A stretch of DNA of 64,000 bases from Sphingobium herbicidovorans (GTDB lineage Bacteria; Pseudomonadota; Alphaproteobacteria; Sphingomonadales; Sphingomonadaceae): positions 1,550,001-1,614,000 of the forward strand of contig NZ_CP020538.1 of assembly GCF_002080435.1 (NCBI RefSeq). Direction: 5' to 3'. Positions 7,937-16,654 of this stretch are shown here, one piece after another; within the stretch, counting starts at the first letter, position 1; each line of letters starts with the position of its first letter. Position numbers and translations under genes: made by a program. The notes under the pieces are model-generated. The model was given only the letters and a program-made list of their open reading frames with translations, searched no databases and was not told the origin of the DNA.

Positions 7937-10504
7937 ATGGCGATTACACGCGGGGTGCTCCTGTTGGGAACCGCTCTTGTTGCGGGGCGCGCATTTCCCA
8001 CAAGTGCACATGATGCTCCTGCGCAGGCCGTAACGCCGCCGCAGGTGGCTCCGGTCGCCGCTCATGATGACAGGAGCCTAGTGTCCGACATCATCGTCAC
8101 TGCGCAGCGCCGCGCTGAGCGTGCGCAGGACGTGCCAATCGTAGTCACCGCGTTTTCAGGGGAGAGGTTACGGCAGCTAAATGTCACCGAGCCGCAGAAC
8201 CTTTATGGCAGTGTGCCGTCGCTCGTTTCCGGCACGCAGGGACAGGCAACCCGCGACGTCCAGTCCTACTCAATCCGCGGCCAATCGACCGGCTACCTCT
8301 CGTCGCCGGGCGTGGCTGTCTACATGAGCGAAGTGCCTCTGCCATCGGCGGTGACACTCAACCTCCAAGGCGCGCCTGGTCAATTCGTCGATCTCGAGGA
8401 CGTCCAGGTTTTGTCGGGTCCGCAGGGCACCCTCTTCGGTCGGAACACAACCGGCGGCGCGGTTCTCCTTCGGCCCCGTCGACCGACGAACAATGCCGGC
8501 GGCTATGTCGAGGCTAGCATCGGAAACTACGACCTTCGCGCCGCTGAAGGTGCGGTCAACTTGCCGATTGTGGACGACAAGCTCATGGTGCGGGTCGCCG
8601 GAGCCTATCAGGACCGACGCGGCTACACCAAGGACTTGGTCTGGAACAAGTGGCGCGACGATCAGCATTGGTACACGGGCCGCATTGGGATCCTCATGCG
8701 TCCCAGCGAGCGGTTTGAGAATTATCTTCTCGCCTACGGCACCCGTTCGTCCAATAACGGCTCCGGCAACGTTCATCGCGGCTTTAACATCGCGGGCCTG
8801 CAGACGTTCGGATTCTGCGTCGAGCCTCCGTTCACACCCCCTGGTCCGTCCGGCATCGCGGTAAGCTGCGACGTCTACCGGCGGCAGACGGAGATTGCAG
8901 ATCAGATCGGGCCTCGCCGGACGCGAGGAAATGTCGACAGCTATAGCGAGATTGAAAGCTGGGGGGTGATCAACACGTCCTCCTTTGAACTCACCGACGG
9001 GCTGACGCTACGCAACATCGTCAGCTACCAGAAGCTCAAGGACGATTATGGCGCGGACCTCGATGCCACGCCGATCCAGCAATTCGAAGGTGCGAACAGT
9101 GCACGGCAGCCAGACTTTCCAATCGCAGGATTCACGGATGATTTCGGACTTCCGCTGACGGGCGCGTACAGGGACGATGGCGGGTTTGATCTTCCTCAGG
9201 ACTATATCAAGCAGTTCACCGAGGAGCTGCAGATGCAAGGAGTCCTCCTCGACAATGACCTCAACTTCGTCATCGGTGGCTTCTACTACGACGCTAAGCC
9301 TGCCGGCCAGTGGGGCATCAACAGCGTTGTCTTCTGCCCCGCCGCCTTCACCGGCCTTTGCGCACCGCAGGAGACCCGCAATGGCGTCAGCAACAAGTCG
9401 AAAGCGCTCTACGCCCAAGCGACGCTTGATCTCGGGGCGTTCTCGCCGGCGCTGGAAAACATCCGTCTTACGGCGGGATATCGCTACACTTGGGACACGA
9501 TCGAAGGATCCAACTTGTCTTACGCCCGCAACGCCGATGGCCTCACCGCTACCTGCGTGTTCAACGGCGCACCGAGGACGGATGTGCCGATTGCCCAGAT
9601 TGCGAGTTGCGGATATTCGGCGCGGCTGAAGAGTAGCGCGCCGACGTGGACATTAGGCGCCGACTATCGGCCGATTAAAGACCTTCTCGTCTATGCAAAG
9701 ATCAGCCGCGGGTACAAGGCCGGCGGGTTCAACACTCAAGCGGTGCGCCCGGAAACGCGAACTTTCCTCCCCGAGAAGGTCACCGTTTATGAAGTGGGTT
9801 TCAAATCCGACTGGCGGTTTGCGGACATGCCCGTGCGGATTAACGCGGGATACTATTATTCAAGTTATTCAAATATCCAGCGTCCAGGCGGAGACGTGAA
9901 CCCGGTCACCAACGTCGCAGGCGCGGCGATCTACGCGGCTGAGGCGCGGATCCAGGGCATCGAGGCGGATGTGTCGATCCGTCCAGCCCGGGGGCTCGAG
10001 ATTGGCAGCACCATCAGCCACACTGATGCCAAATATAAGCGGTACATGGTTCCAGCTTTTAACGTGGCGGCCGGTTGTCAGGGGCCGGTTTTTCCGTCCG
10101 GTAATCCTGCCGCGCCGAATTTCGCCGACCTGAGCTGTGCGCCATTCCAATTCGTCACCCCTTGGATCTACAGCGTTCACGCCTCGATCGACTTGCCGAT
10201 CCCGAGCAGGATGGGCGAATTGTCGCTGTATACCACCTACAATCGCGTGAGCTCACAATATACCGCGCCTGGTCCGTTCGAGCCCGGCGCGTTGCTCAAG
10301 GGATACGGGCTGCTCAACGCTTCGCTCACTTGGAGAAACATTGGCGGCGGCCTATTGGATGCAACCTTATTCGCCAACAACATCACCAATAAACTTTATC
10401 GGGTGAGCAACACAAACAGCCTGAACAGCCTGCTAGTGATCAGCAGTCTCTACGGCGAGCCGAGGATGTTGGGTTTCAGACTGCGCTATCGGTTTGGTCA
10501 ATAG
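7937..10504 (+). CDS. TonB-dependent outer membrane receptor
   Basis: An 855-residue receptor with an N-terminal signal peptide (MAITRGVLLLGTALVAGRAF). The plug domain has a typical sphingomonad start (DIIVTAQRRAERAQDVPIVV) and the LSGPQGTLFGRNTTGGAVLL motif. A 22-strand-type barrel ends in LGFRLRYRFGQ, with a terminal-region aromatic residue as expected. It imports a substrate across the outer membrane using TonB energy. The start follows AAGGGAGA. It lies 165 bp after the SnoaL gene, in the same direction, and probably serves the same substrate as the sulfatase and amidohydrolase. This style of receptor is common in sphingomonad catabolic clusters; iron uptake is less likely. Confidence 0.93.
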   Translation: MAITRGVLLLGTALVAGRAFPTSAHDAPAQAVTPPQVAPVAAHDDRSLVSDIIVTAQRRAERAQDVPIVVTAFSGERLRQLNVTEPQNLYGSVPSLVSGTQGQATRDVQSYSIRGQSTGYLSSPGVAVYMSEVPLPSAVTLNLQGAPGQFVDLEDVQVLSGPQGTLFGRNTTGGAVLLRPRRPTNNAGGYVEASIGNYDLRAAEGAVNLPIVDDKLMVRVAGAYQDRRGYTKDLVWNKWRDDQHWYTGRIGILMRPSERFENYLLAYGTRSSNNGSGNVHRGFNIAGLQTFGFCVEPPFTPPGPSGIAVSCDVYRRQTEIADQIGPRRTRGNVDSYSEIESWGVINTSSFELTDGLTLRNIVSYQKLKDDYGADLDATPIQQFEGANSARQPDFPIAGFTDDFGLPLTGAYRDDGGFDLPQDYIKQFTEELQMQGVLLDNDLNFVIGGFYYDAKPAGQWGINSVVFCPAAFTGLCAPQETRNGVSNKSKALYAQATLDLGAFSPALENIRLTAGYRYTWDTIEGSNLSYARNADGLTATCVFNGAPRTDVPIAQIASCGYSARLKSSAPTWTLGADYRPIKDLLVYAKISRGYKAGGFNTQAVRPETRTFLPEKVTVYEVGFKSDWRFADMPVRINAGYYYSSYSNIQRPGGDVNPVTNVAGAAIYAAEARIQGIEADVSIRPARGLEIGSTISHTDAKYKRYMVPAFNVAAGCQGPVFPSGNPAAPNFADLSCAPFQFVTPWIYSVHASIDLPIPSRMGELSLYTTYNRVSSQYTAPGPFEPGALLKGYGLLNASLTWRNIGGGLLDATLFANNITNKLYRVSNTNSLNSLLVISSLYGEPRMLGFRLRYRFGQ

Positions 10505-10654
10505 CCGAATGCTAGTCGACAGCCTTAAACTCCGTTTCCCTCGGGTGGACAAGTACAGGTTGAGGTCGGTCGTCTCGATGGAGACCTCAACCAGAATTTT
10601 CGATCCGTGACCATTGTTCTGAGCGCAAGGTCTCGATCAGAAGGAAAAAGGAAC

Positions 10655-11239
10655 ATGGCGCTAATCAACCCTGCGAAAAACACGGTTCCACTTATTGCAC
10701 GCTTGAAGGCCGAAGATGACCCGATCCGGCGACGCAACCTGCTGAACATGATTGATCACTCCCGTGCCGAGCTCGCGCTAAACTTCGATGCCACGCTCGC
10801 AGGATTGTCTGAGAACGCCCAGCACCGCAGCTACAATTCAAACGACCCTGAGCAGAATCCCAAAGGTAAGGTCGAAATAAGACGATATTATGAGCGCTTG
10901 CGAGACCTAAACCTGCTGCGAATAGAATGCGAAACGGATCGACTGGTGGTAGACAGGCACTGCGTCTTCAGAGAGGGGCCGCTTCGTATCGCCTATCCAG
11001 GCAAGGTCCTCGCGATGATGGGCATCGCCGTCGATCAAGAGGATGCTGACTACCTGTTCGAGGCTCGCATCGCGACGCTGTGGCCCTATGACGACGACGG
11101 ACTTTGCCTCGGGGAGCACAGCTACATGGCGGGCGACGGCTTTGACGCGATTGCCGATCGAAAGCTGCGTTGGGAGGATATCCTTCCCGCCGACCCCTAC
11201 CTGCCCGTGACCCAGGATCTTGCGTGGGCTTATCAGTAG
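10655..11239 (+). CDS. SnoaL-like domain protein, second in the module
   Basis: A 194-residue protein starting at ATG 10655 after AGAAGGAAAAAGGAAC. It has the broad outline of an NTF2/SnoaL fold: helix RRRNLLNMIDHSRAELALNF, then VEIRRYYERLRDLNLLRIEC, a charged strand region, and LFEARIATLWPYDDDGLCLG near the C-terminus. It resembles the protein at 7232-7771 in size and position but not closely in sequence. It is the last intact gene of the module before the remnant and repeat region, so probably the same pathway. Assignment to the fold is by general pattern only. Confidence 0.6.
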   Translation: MALINPAKNTVPLIARLKAEDDPIRRRNLLNMIDHSRAELALNFDATLAGLSENAQHRSYNSNDPEQNPKGKVEIRRYYERLRDLNLLRIECETDRLVVDRHCVFREGPLRIAYPGKVLAMMGIAVDQEDADYLFEARIATLWPYDDDGLCLGEHSYMAGDGFDAIADRKLRWEDILPADPYLPVTQDLAWAYQ

Positions 11240-11510
11240 TCCTTCCGTACCGGGCCTTCCGGATCCCACCGACATCATTCTCGTGCAGCTGGATGGCAGC
11301 GCCAGCATTGCCGCCTCCGATATGAGGTTTCCCACTGGCATGTCGATCAGCCCTGAGATTCCGAAGTGCCGTTATATCGCCGCCGCGGGAATTCGGCGCC
11401 ACGCCGCAGGTTAATTTTTAGCTGCTGCCGATCGCAACAAGCCCGCGAACTACAGGCGTGTCATTGTACCATGACCGCGGCATCGGCCGGCGGTTCTAGG
11501 GTCAACGGCG

Positions 11511-11669
11511 GTGTCGGACTCCTACGAGGCGACGAACGATGCCGTCACTGCCATGGGACCGCTCGGCATCAAGACTTATTCTTCCATCTGGCATCCGATG
11601 AATCGCCCTCAGTTACCAGTGGATGACGATCGGTTGAGGCCGGCGGAGGGATGGCAAGAGATTGACTAA
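11511..11669 (+). pseudogene. Possible amidohydrolase 2 fragment
   Basis: A 52-residue open frame reads YEATNDAVTAMGPLGIKTYS, then SIWHPMNR and a short tail. The first part resembles the segment before the central His strand of amidohydrolase 2 proteins (A-V-x-x-M-G-x-x-G-I-x-I/T). There is no start region or catalytic domain around it. With 11240-11510, where I see no gene, it forms a degraded stretch after the module. Weak call. Confidence 0.3.
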
Positions 11670-11694
11670 AGAAGGCGGCCTTTACAAGTGACTT

Positions 11695-11880
11695 GACCTG
11701 ACTCCCAGAGCGGAGACTCGCTTACTTTGATCTATCCTTGCTGAAGGGTTAGCTGGAATCGTCGACTGCTTGGCAGCGTTGTCGTTCGACTGAGTAAACT
11801 GACGCTGCCGAAGCGCCCAATGTCGGCTTTTGTCGGAGGTCGCCACTGTCGGGCTGGACAGGAGCGACTGCTTTGTCCCA
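11695..11880. repeat. Diverged direct repeat, copy B
   Basis: The partner of 1224-1409, same orientation. Similarity begins at about TTGACCTGACT and ends at about CTTTGTC; beyond that the sequences differ. In copy A the block is the 3' flank of a decayed integrase. Here the integrase part is missing and the nucleotidyltransferase region begins shortly after. Confidence 0.7.
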
Positions 11881-12015
11881 GCCCCAGTCGTTCATACTCC
11901 GCCGTCCCGATGAATGGACTGCGGACAAGGGGTTTCGAACGGCTTGATCATTAAGCCATAGCCTTGCAACGATTGCGCTTGCCAAACAACGGCGAATGCC
12001 GAAAGAATCTTGGCA

Positions 12016-12936
12016 ATGCGCACCGACATCGACCATCTTCCTGCGGCCAAGCAGCGCGAGCTTGAGCGCATTGTCGAGATCATTTTCGAGGAATTTCGTG
12101 ACGCGATCGGGAATGCCACCGGGCCTCGCAAGGGCGCGCGCATCCTCAAGATCGTGCTGTTTGGCAGCCACGCGCGGGGCGACTGGGTCGATGCGCCGCT
12201 GTCGGCAAACCAGTACAAGTCCGACTACGATATCCTCATCATCGTCAGCCAGAAGGAACTGACCGAGCGGGCGGCTTACTGGGCCAAGGCCGAGGAGCGG
12301 CTGATCCGGGCCTACACGATCGAGAAGACGCTGCGCACGCCGGTCAATTTCATCGTCCATTCGCTGCACGAGGTGAATGACGGCCTCGCCCATGGCCGCG
12401 TCTTCTTCATGGAAGTCGCCAAGGATGGGATCGCGCTTTACGAGGCGGACGATCGTGAGCTGACAACGCCGAAGCCGAAAACACCGCAGCAAGCGCTACA
12501 CGCCGCGAGGGAGTATTTCGAGGACTGGATGCCGCAAGCCGCCAGTGCGCAAAAGGGCTTCTTGTTTTTTCTTTCTCAACATGAGCATCGGGATGCAGCC
12601 TTCATGCTGCACCAAGCCACTGAACGTCTCTATTCTGGCTTGCTGCTCACGTTGACTTTTTACGCCCCCCACAACCACAACATCACCTTCCTGCGGTCGC
12701 TGGCCGAAGGGCTGGATCGCCGCCTCTACGGAATCTGGCCAGAAACCACGCGCCGCGAACGCGCCATGTTCCAGAAGCTGAAGGAAGCCTACACCAAGGC
12801 CCGCTATTCCCGGCACTACCGGATCAGCGCCGAAGAACTGGCGTGGCTCGGTGAACGCGTCGAGGAACTGGGCCGCGTCGTCCATCAGGTCTGTTCGGAA
12901 CGGATCGCCGAACTGGAAGCTGCCGCCGGGAAATAG
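12016..12936 (+). CDS. Nucleotidyltransferase-HEPN fusion protein
   Basis: A 306-residue protein with two domains. Residues about 1-130 form a minimal nucleotidyltransferase with the signature LFGSHARGDW and SDYDILIIVS, giving both metal-binding Asp residues. Residues about 160-300 form a HEPN domain (AAREYFEDWMPQAASAQKGF, then HQATERLYSGLLLTLTFYAP and ARYSRHYRIS, an R-xxx-H type motif). In two-gene HEPN-MNT systems the MNT protein AMPylates and silences a HEPN RNase; here both are in one chain. I chose ATG 12016; a TTG at 12010 is also in frame. It lies in mobile-element backbone, so a defence or addiction role is plausible but inferred. Confidence 0.85.
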   Translation: MRTDIDHLPAAKQRELERIVEIIFEEFRDAIGNATGPRKGARILKIVLFGSHARGDWVDAPLSANQYKSDYDILIIVSQKELTERAAYWAKAEERLIRAYTIEKTLRTPVNFIVHSLHEVNDGLAHGRVFFMEVAKDGIALYEADDRELTTPKPKTPQQALHAAREYFEDWMPQAASAQKGFLFFLSQHEHRDAAFMLHQATERLYSGLLLTLTFYAPHNHNITFLRSLAEGLDRRLYGIWPETTRRERAMFQKLKEAYTKARYSRHYRISAEELAWLGERVEELGRVVHQVCSERIAELEAAAGK

Positions 12937-13156
12937 TGATCCCGCCTGACAGCTTGCCCGGATTCCCCATGTCTGGCATATTCGGCGGCACGGGATGGAA
13001 GAACTGGCGGCCATCCCGGGGATAACCCTGCCAGGCATCATGTAGGTCCGGCCACTCCGGTCGGGCAGTTGCTGGAAGCCGCGATGGCGGCGCACAGTGG
13101 ACACCGCTTGCACCATCCGCGCCCAGACGCGCGGACCGCTGGTGTGCGAGCTGCAA

Positions 13157-13645
13157 ATGACACCCCCTACCGACGTTTACGCGCGCGAAGTGGTGATGGC
13201 GCGCGTCAATCATCTGATCCGGCGCAAACAGAATGAGATCGAACGCATCGCGCGTATCATTCGCGCCTGCTTCGAGCCCGAGACGGTCCAGGCACCCCAA
13301 CCGGGGAAGATCAGGCGGATCATCCTGATCGGTCCCTATGCGCGCCGGTCATGGTATGAGGACCGGCACACGATCCAGTTCTCCGATTATGAATTCTGGA
13401 TCGTCGTCAACCATCCCGCCTTCAAGCATGAGCGCTGCTGGCAGCGGGTGCGCGATGTCATCGACAGCGAGCTAGGCAACCGGTGCGCGGTCGATATCAA
13501 CATATTCTCAAAGGCCGACATCCGTATCGCCAGGATCGAGCGCGACACCTTCATCCTTGATCGCATCGAAGCCGGCATCACGCTCTATCGCGCCTCTCGC
13601 GATGCACCGTTGAAAAACCGCGAACGTCGGGAGGCACGGCGATGA
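13157..13645 (+). CDS. Degenerate nucleotidyltransferase-like protein
   Basis: A 162-residue protein related to the nucleotidyltransferase domain of the preceding gene. The usual GS-x-A-R-G motif is altered to LIGPYARRSWYED, and the D-x-D region reads FSDYEFWIVV, so only the first Asp is kept and the second position is Glu. VDINIFSKADI supplies a later acidic strand. No HEPN domain follows. ATG 13157 is my choice; the frame is open upstream from 13097. Its end overlaps the start of the sigma-factor gene (ATGA at 13642), so the two are probably co-translated. It may be an inactive or divergent partner. Confidence 0.65.
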   Translation: MTPPTDVYAREVVMARVNHLIRRKQNEIERIARIIRACFEPETVQAPQPGKIRRIILIGPYARRSWYEDRHTIQFSDYEFWIVVNHPAFKHERCWQRVRDVIDSELGNRCAVDINIFSKADIRIARIERDTFILDRIEAGITLYRASRDAPLKNRERREARR

Positions 13646-14154
13646 GCCCCTCCCGTTCTACGGCAGCCTTCGAGGCACTTTACCGGGCAGAATATGCGCG
13701 GGTTCTGCGCTTCCTCCGAAAGCGGATGGGCGGAGACGATGCCTCCGACCTCGCGCAGGAGGTTTTCGTGAAGCTGTTCGCTGCGGGCGTTGTCGAACAT
13801 ATCGAAAATCCGCCGGCCTATCTCACCCGATGCGCGCGCAACCTTCTTATCAGCCGTGCGCGTCGCAGGGCGTCGGCACACATCGTCACCTGTCCCATCG
13901 ACGACGGCCGGGATGCACCGGCGCCTCCCGAGCAGACGTGGGAAATCGAGGAGGGAGACGTCCGGAGAATCTATCGACGGACACTGCTGGCCATGCCCCG
14001 CAAAACCCGCCGCATCTTCCTGATGCACCGGCTGAAATGCATGACCTAGGCGGAGATTTCCGAGCAGGTCGGCATCGGCTACGCTGGCGTCGAATATCAT
14101 ATGACGCGCGCCCTGGCACGGTGCCGCAGGACGGCTTCTGTGCATCGATTGTAG
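13642..14154 (+). pseudogene. ECF-type sigma factor interrupted by an in-frame amber stop
   Basis: An RNA polymerase sigma-70 family protein, about 170 residues if read through. Region 2 is clear: FEALYRAEYARVLRFLRKRM and DLAQEVFVKLFA. Region 4 begins with LLAMPRKTRRIFLMHRLKCM and continues as AEISEQVGIGYAGVEYHMTR, but a TAG at 14047-14049 lies between them where homologues usually have a Tyr or similar codon. One substitution explains it. The first 135 codons alone lack most of the -35 recognition helices, so the product should be non-functional unless the stop is suppressed. No anti-sigma gene follows. Confidence 0.8.
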
Positions 14155-15103
14155 AATGGCTTCCTAGGCTGGCTATTGAGCGCCGCCAGCGGCGCAATCT
14201 TGCCACAGTTCTTGAGGGAGAAAGAGGCTCTGCCTCTCTCTCCCTACAAGGTGCCGCTTTGGGGCCGTGGCTCGCTGTGCTGCGCCCGCACCACCCCCGG
14301 CACCGGACCTTGCCCCCCTCTCTCCGCCCCTCGCCGGGTCGGCAGGGGTCATGCGCGGCATGACCCGCTGCGCGGATTGGAAGGGAGTAACAGCAATGAC
14401 CCAGAGCACCGGCAAGCAAGACCCTCACAGCTGTATCACAGACCGCATCTTGGCCGAGCTCGAACAAGGCACCCGCCCCTGGCTGAAACCGTGGAGCGGC
14501 GGCGACATGGCCACGTCCCGGCAGGCTCGCCCCTTGCGGGCCACCGGCCAGCCCTACCGTGGGATCAACGTGCTTCTTTTGTGGATCGAGGCGCAGGCAT
14601 CCGGCTTTGTCAGCCCTTCGTGGATGACCTATAAGCAGGCGCAAGCCTTAGGCGCGCAGGTGCGCAAGGGGGAGCATGGTGCGACCGTGGTCTATTATGG
14701 CGACAGCACCAAGACCGTGCATGACGATACCAGTGGGGAGGATCGGGAACAGGGCTTCCGTTTTCTGAAGACCTATACCGTGTTCAACGTGGCGCAGATC
14801 GACGGCTTGCCCGAACGATTCCATATCATACCGGAGCCCGCGCCGGAGATGGAGCGCATCGAAGCCGCCGAGACATTCTTTGCCAGCATCCCCGCAACCG
14901 TGAACCATGGCGGCAACAAGGCCTATTATATCCCGTCAGCCGACCGCATCCAGCTACCGCCCTTCCCAGCCTTCCATGATGCCCACGGATATTACGCCAC
15001 GAGGGGCCATGAGACCGTGCACTGGACTCGCCATGAGAGCCGCCTTGATCGCAGCTTTGGCCGCGAGAAATGGGGCGATGAAGGATATGCCCGTGAGGAT
15101 TTA

Positions 15104-15108
15104 GTGGC
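15104..15108 (+). repeat. Direct repeat GTGGC at left junction of the inserted element
   Basis: The same five bases occur at 21659-21663, at the point where the interrupted ardC resumes. They are the probable crossover or target-core sequence of the element. The exact cut within the five bases cannot be decided from sequence. Confidence 0.6.
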
Positions 15109-15110
15109 GT

Positions 15111-15123
15111 TATCTGGACAGTC
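15111..15123 (+). repeat. Left terminal inverted repeat of the three-recombinase element
   Basis: TATCTGGACAGTC, matching 11 of 13 bases with the reverse complement of 21645-21657. It lies two bases inside the GTGGC junction repeat and is a likely recombinase-binding site. Confidence 0.6.
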
Positions 15124-15175
15124 TGCACCGCATGGCACTTTGCAGTAGGATGTGGTGATGGACGCCGACGGTAGG

Positions 15176-15235
15176 CAGTTATCAGGCTGGCCGTAGCGCT
15201 GACCCAAGAGCTGGCGGAGGCCAGCCTGATAACTG
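15176..15235. repeat. Perfect 17-bp inverted repeat upstream of the first recombinase gene
   Basis: CAGTTATCAGGCTGGCC at 15176-15192 is the exact reverse complement of 15219-15235, with 26 bases between. It lies 69 bp before the first recombinase start. The arm contains TTATCAGG, close to TTATCTGG at the element end, so it may be an extra recombinase-binding site or an operator. It could also form a hairpin in the leader transcript. Confidence 0.7.
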
Positions 15236-15304
15236 ACGGGCCATAGGGCGCAACGGTGCGAGGTCAGCTTCCGGGTGGGGGGTCCGGGGGAGGGTTTCGC
15301 GCTG

Positions 15305-16654
15305 ATGTCGATCATCTCTGTCTGCGAGCGTCGCGAGGCCAAGGGTCTCGATGCGCATGTGCCGCTGATCTTGCGCGACGACGCGCTTTACGATCCCGAT
15401 CTGGATCGCTTCTTTCTCGACCTGCCGCTGTCGGGCGTCCGCTCGCGGCACTCGCTTCGCGCCTGTGCCTACGATGTCGCGGTCTGGCTTCGCTTTCTCG
15501 ATGCCTTTGGCAAGACCGTGTGGACTGCGACCCGCGACGATGTGGTCGCCTATCATCGTGAGCGACGCCGCGACGAGGCTGATAACCGGATCACGGCGGC
15601 AAGCTGGAACCGGGCCGTCGCCAGTCTCGATCGCCTCTACCGCTGGGGCGAGCAGCAAGGGCTGATCGCCGAGGCGCCGTTCAGCCGCCGTGCCGTGTGG
15701 CGACCGGCGCAGGGCGGCCGTCGCGGCATGATCGCGGCGCGCAACGACGCCTATGAACGTGTCGCGAGGCGGTCGGATGTTCGGTTCGTCCCGATGGACG
15801 ACTACCGCATTTTCCGTGAGGTCGGCCTGCGCGGTCTCGCCCCTGACGGCACCGAGCGCCCTGGCGCGCGCGATCGGAACGGGCTGCGCAACGCGCTGTT
15901 CGCCGATCTTCTCGTCACCACCGGCCTGCGCCTCGAAGAGGCGTCGTGCCTGCTCGCTGCCGAGCTCACGGCGATCGACCGCGAAGACGGTGATGGACAA
16001 CAACTTTGGCTGCCTCTCCCGCCGCCGCTCACCAAGGGCGACCGAGGACGCAGCGTTCTGGTCCCGCGCCGGCTGCTTCGTCAGATCGCCGCCTATGTCG
16101 CCGTCGAACGGGCCGCAGGCGTTGCCAAGTTTGCCGCGCGCGATGGCGCGGCCAGTTTTGAGCGACCGATCCCTGTCACTCGCGCCGGTCTCGACCGCAT
16201 GCGGGATATCTGCACCCCGGAGGAACGATGCCGCCTGATCCTGTGTGATGAGGATGGAACGCTCCGGGAGCCGGCGGCGCTATGGCTGACCGAGGTCGGG
16301 CAACCTGTCCGTCCCAACTCGTGGGAGGTGATCTTCACTCGGGCCTGCAAGCGGTGCGCGGAGAACGGTTTTCCGCTGTCGATCAGCCCGCACCAGCTTC
16401 GCCACACCTTCGCAGTCCATATGCTCGCGTTGCTGATCCAGCAGCGACTACGCGAAGCCGCATTGCCGGCGGGGGCGGTAGAGAGCTACCGGCTGATCTT
16501 GGGCGACCCGCTGCAACAGGTGCAACGCCTGCTCGGCCACGCGAGCCTTACGACCACCTATATCTACCTCGACCATATCGCGACCCGCGCCGATACGGTC
16601 GACGCAGCCGTAGAGGAGCTACTCGCGCTGCTGCCGGGACCGCAGGGCGCATGA
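15305..16654 (+). CDS. Tyrosine recombinase A of the trio
   Basis: A 449-residue site-specific recombinase. An N-terminal SAM-like DNA-binding domain (RSRHSLRACAYDVAVWLRFL) precedes the catalytic domain. All key residues are visible: Arg in LVTTGLRLEEASCLLAAEL, HQLRHTFAVHML (H-x-x-R), LLGHASLTTTYIYLDH with the nucleophile Tyr. It should cut and join the element ends together with the next two proteins. ATG 15305 follows GGGGGAGGG. Its TGA overlaps the next ATG (ATGA at 16651), which indicates translational coupling and fixed stoichiometry. Confidence 0.9.
   Translation: MSIISVCERREAKGLDAHVPLILRDDALYDPDLDRFFLDLPLSGVRSRHSLRACAYDVAVWLRFLDAFGKTVWTATRDDVVAYHRERRRDEADNRITAASWNRAVASLDRLYRWGEQQGLIAEAPFSRRAVWRPAQGGRRGMIAARNDAYERVARRSDVRFVPMDDYRIFREVGLRGLAPDGTERPGARDRNGLRNALFADLLVTTGLRLEEASCLLAAELTAIDREDGDGQQLWLPLPPPLTKGDRGRSVLVPRRLLRQIAAYVAVERAAGVAKFAARDGAASFERPIPVTRAGLDRMRDICTPEERCRLILCDEDGTLREPAALWLTEVGQPVRPNSWEVIFTRACKRCAENGFPLSISPHQLRHTFAVHMLALLIQQRLREAALPAGAVESYRLILGDPLQQVQRLLGHASLTTTYIYLDHIATRADTVDAAVEELLALLPGPQGA

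Larger units (their letters stand above)
14396..15148 (+). pseudogene. ardC: ArdC-like antirestriction protein, 5' part, split by the three-recombinase element
   Basis: The N-terminal ssDNA-binding domain of ArdC (CITDRILAELEQGTRPWLKP, then RGINVLLLW) and most of the zinc-metallopeptidase domain, with GHETVHWTRHESRLDRSFG (HExxH). The gene reads normally to DLVA at about 15108, then passes into foreign sequence and stops at 15148. The missing end, ELGAAFLAADLGL onwards, is at 21664-21865. Joining 14396-15108 to 21664-21865 gives exactly 305 codons including stop. ArdC protects incoming DNA from restriction. Start follows AAGGGAG. In its present state the protein lacks its last 67 or so residues. 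Confidence 0.85.
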
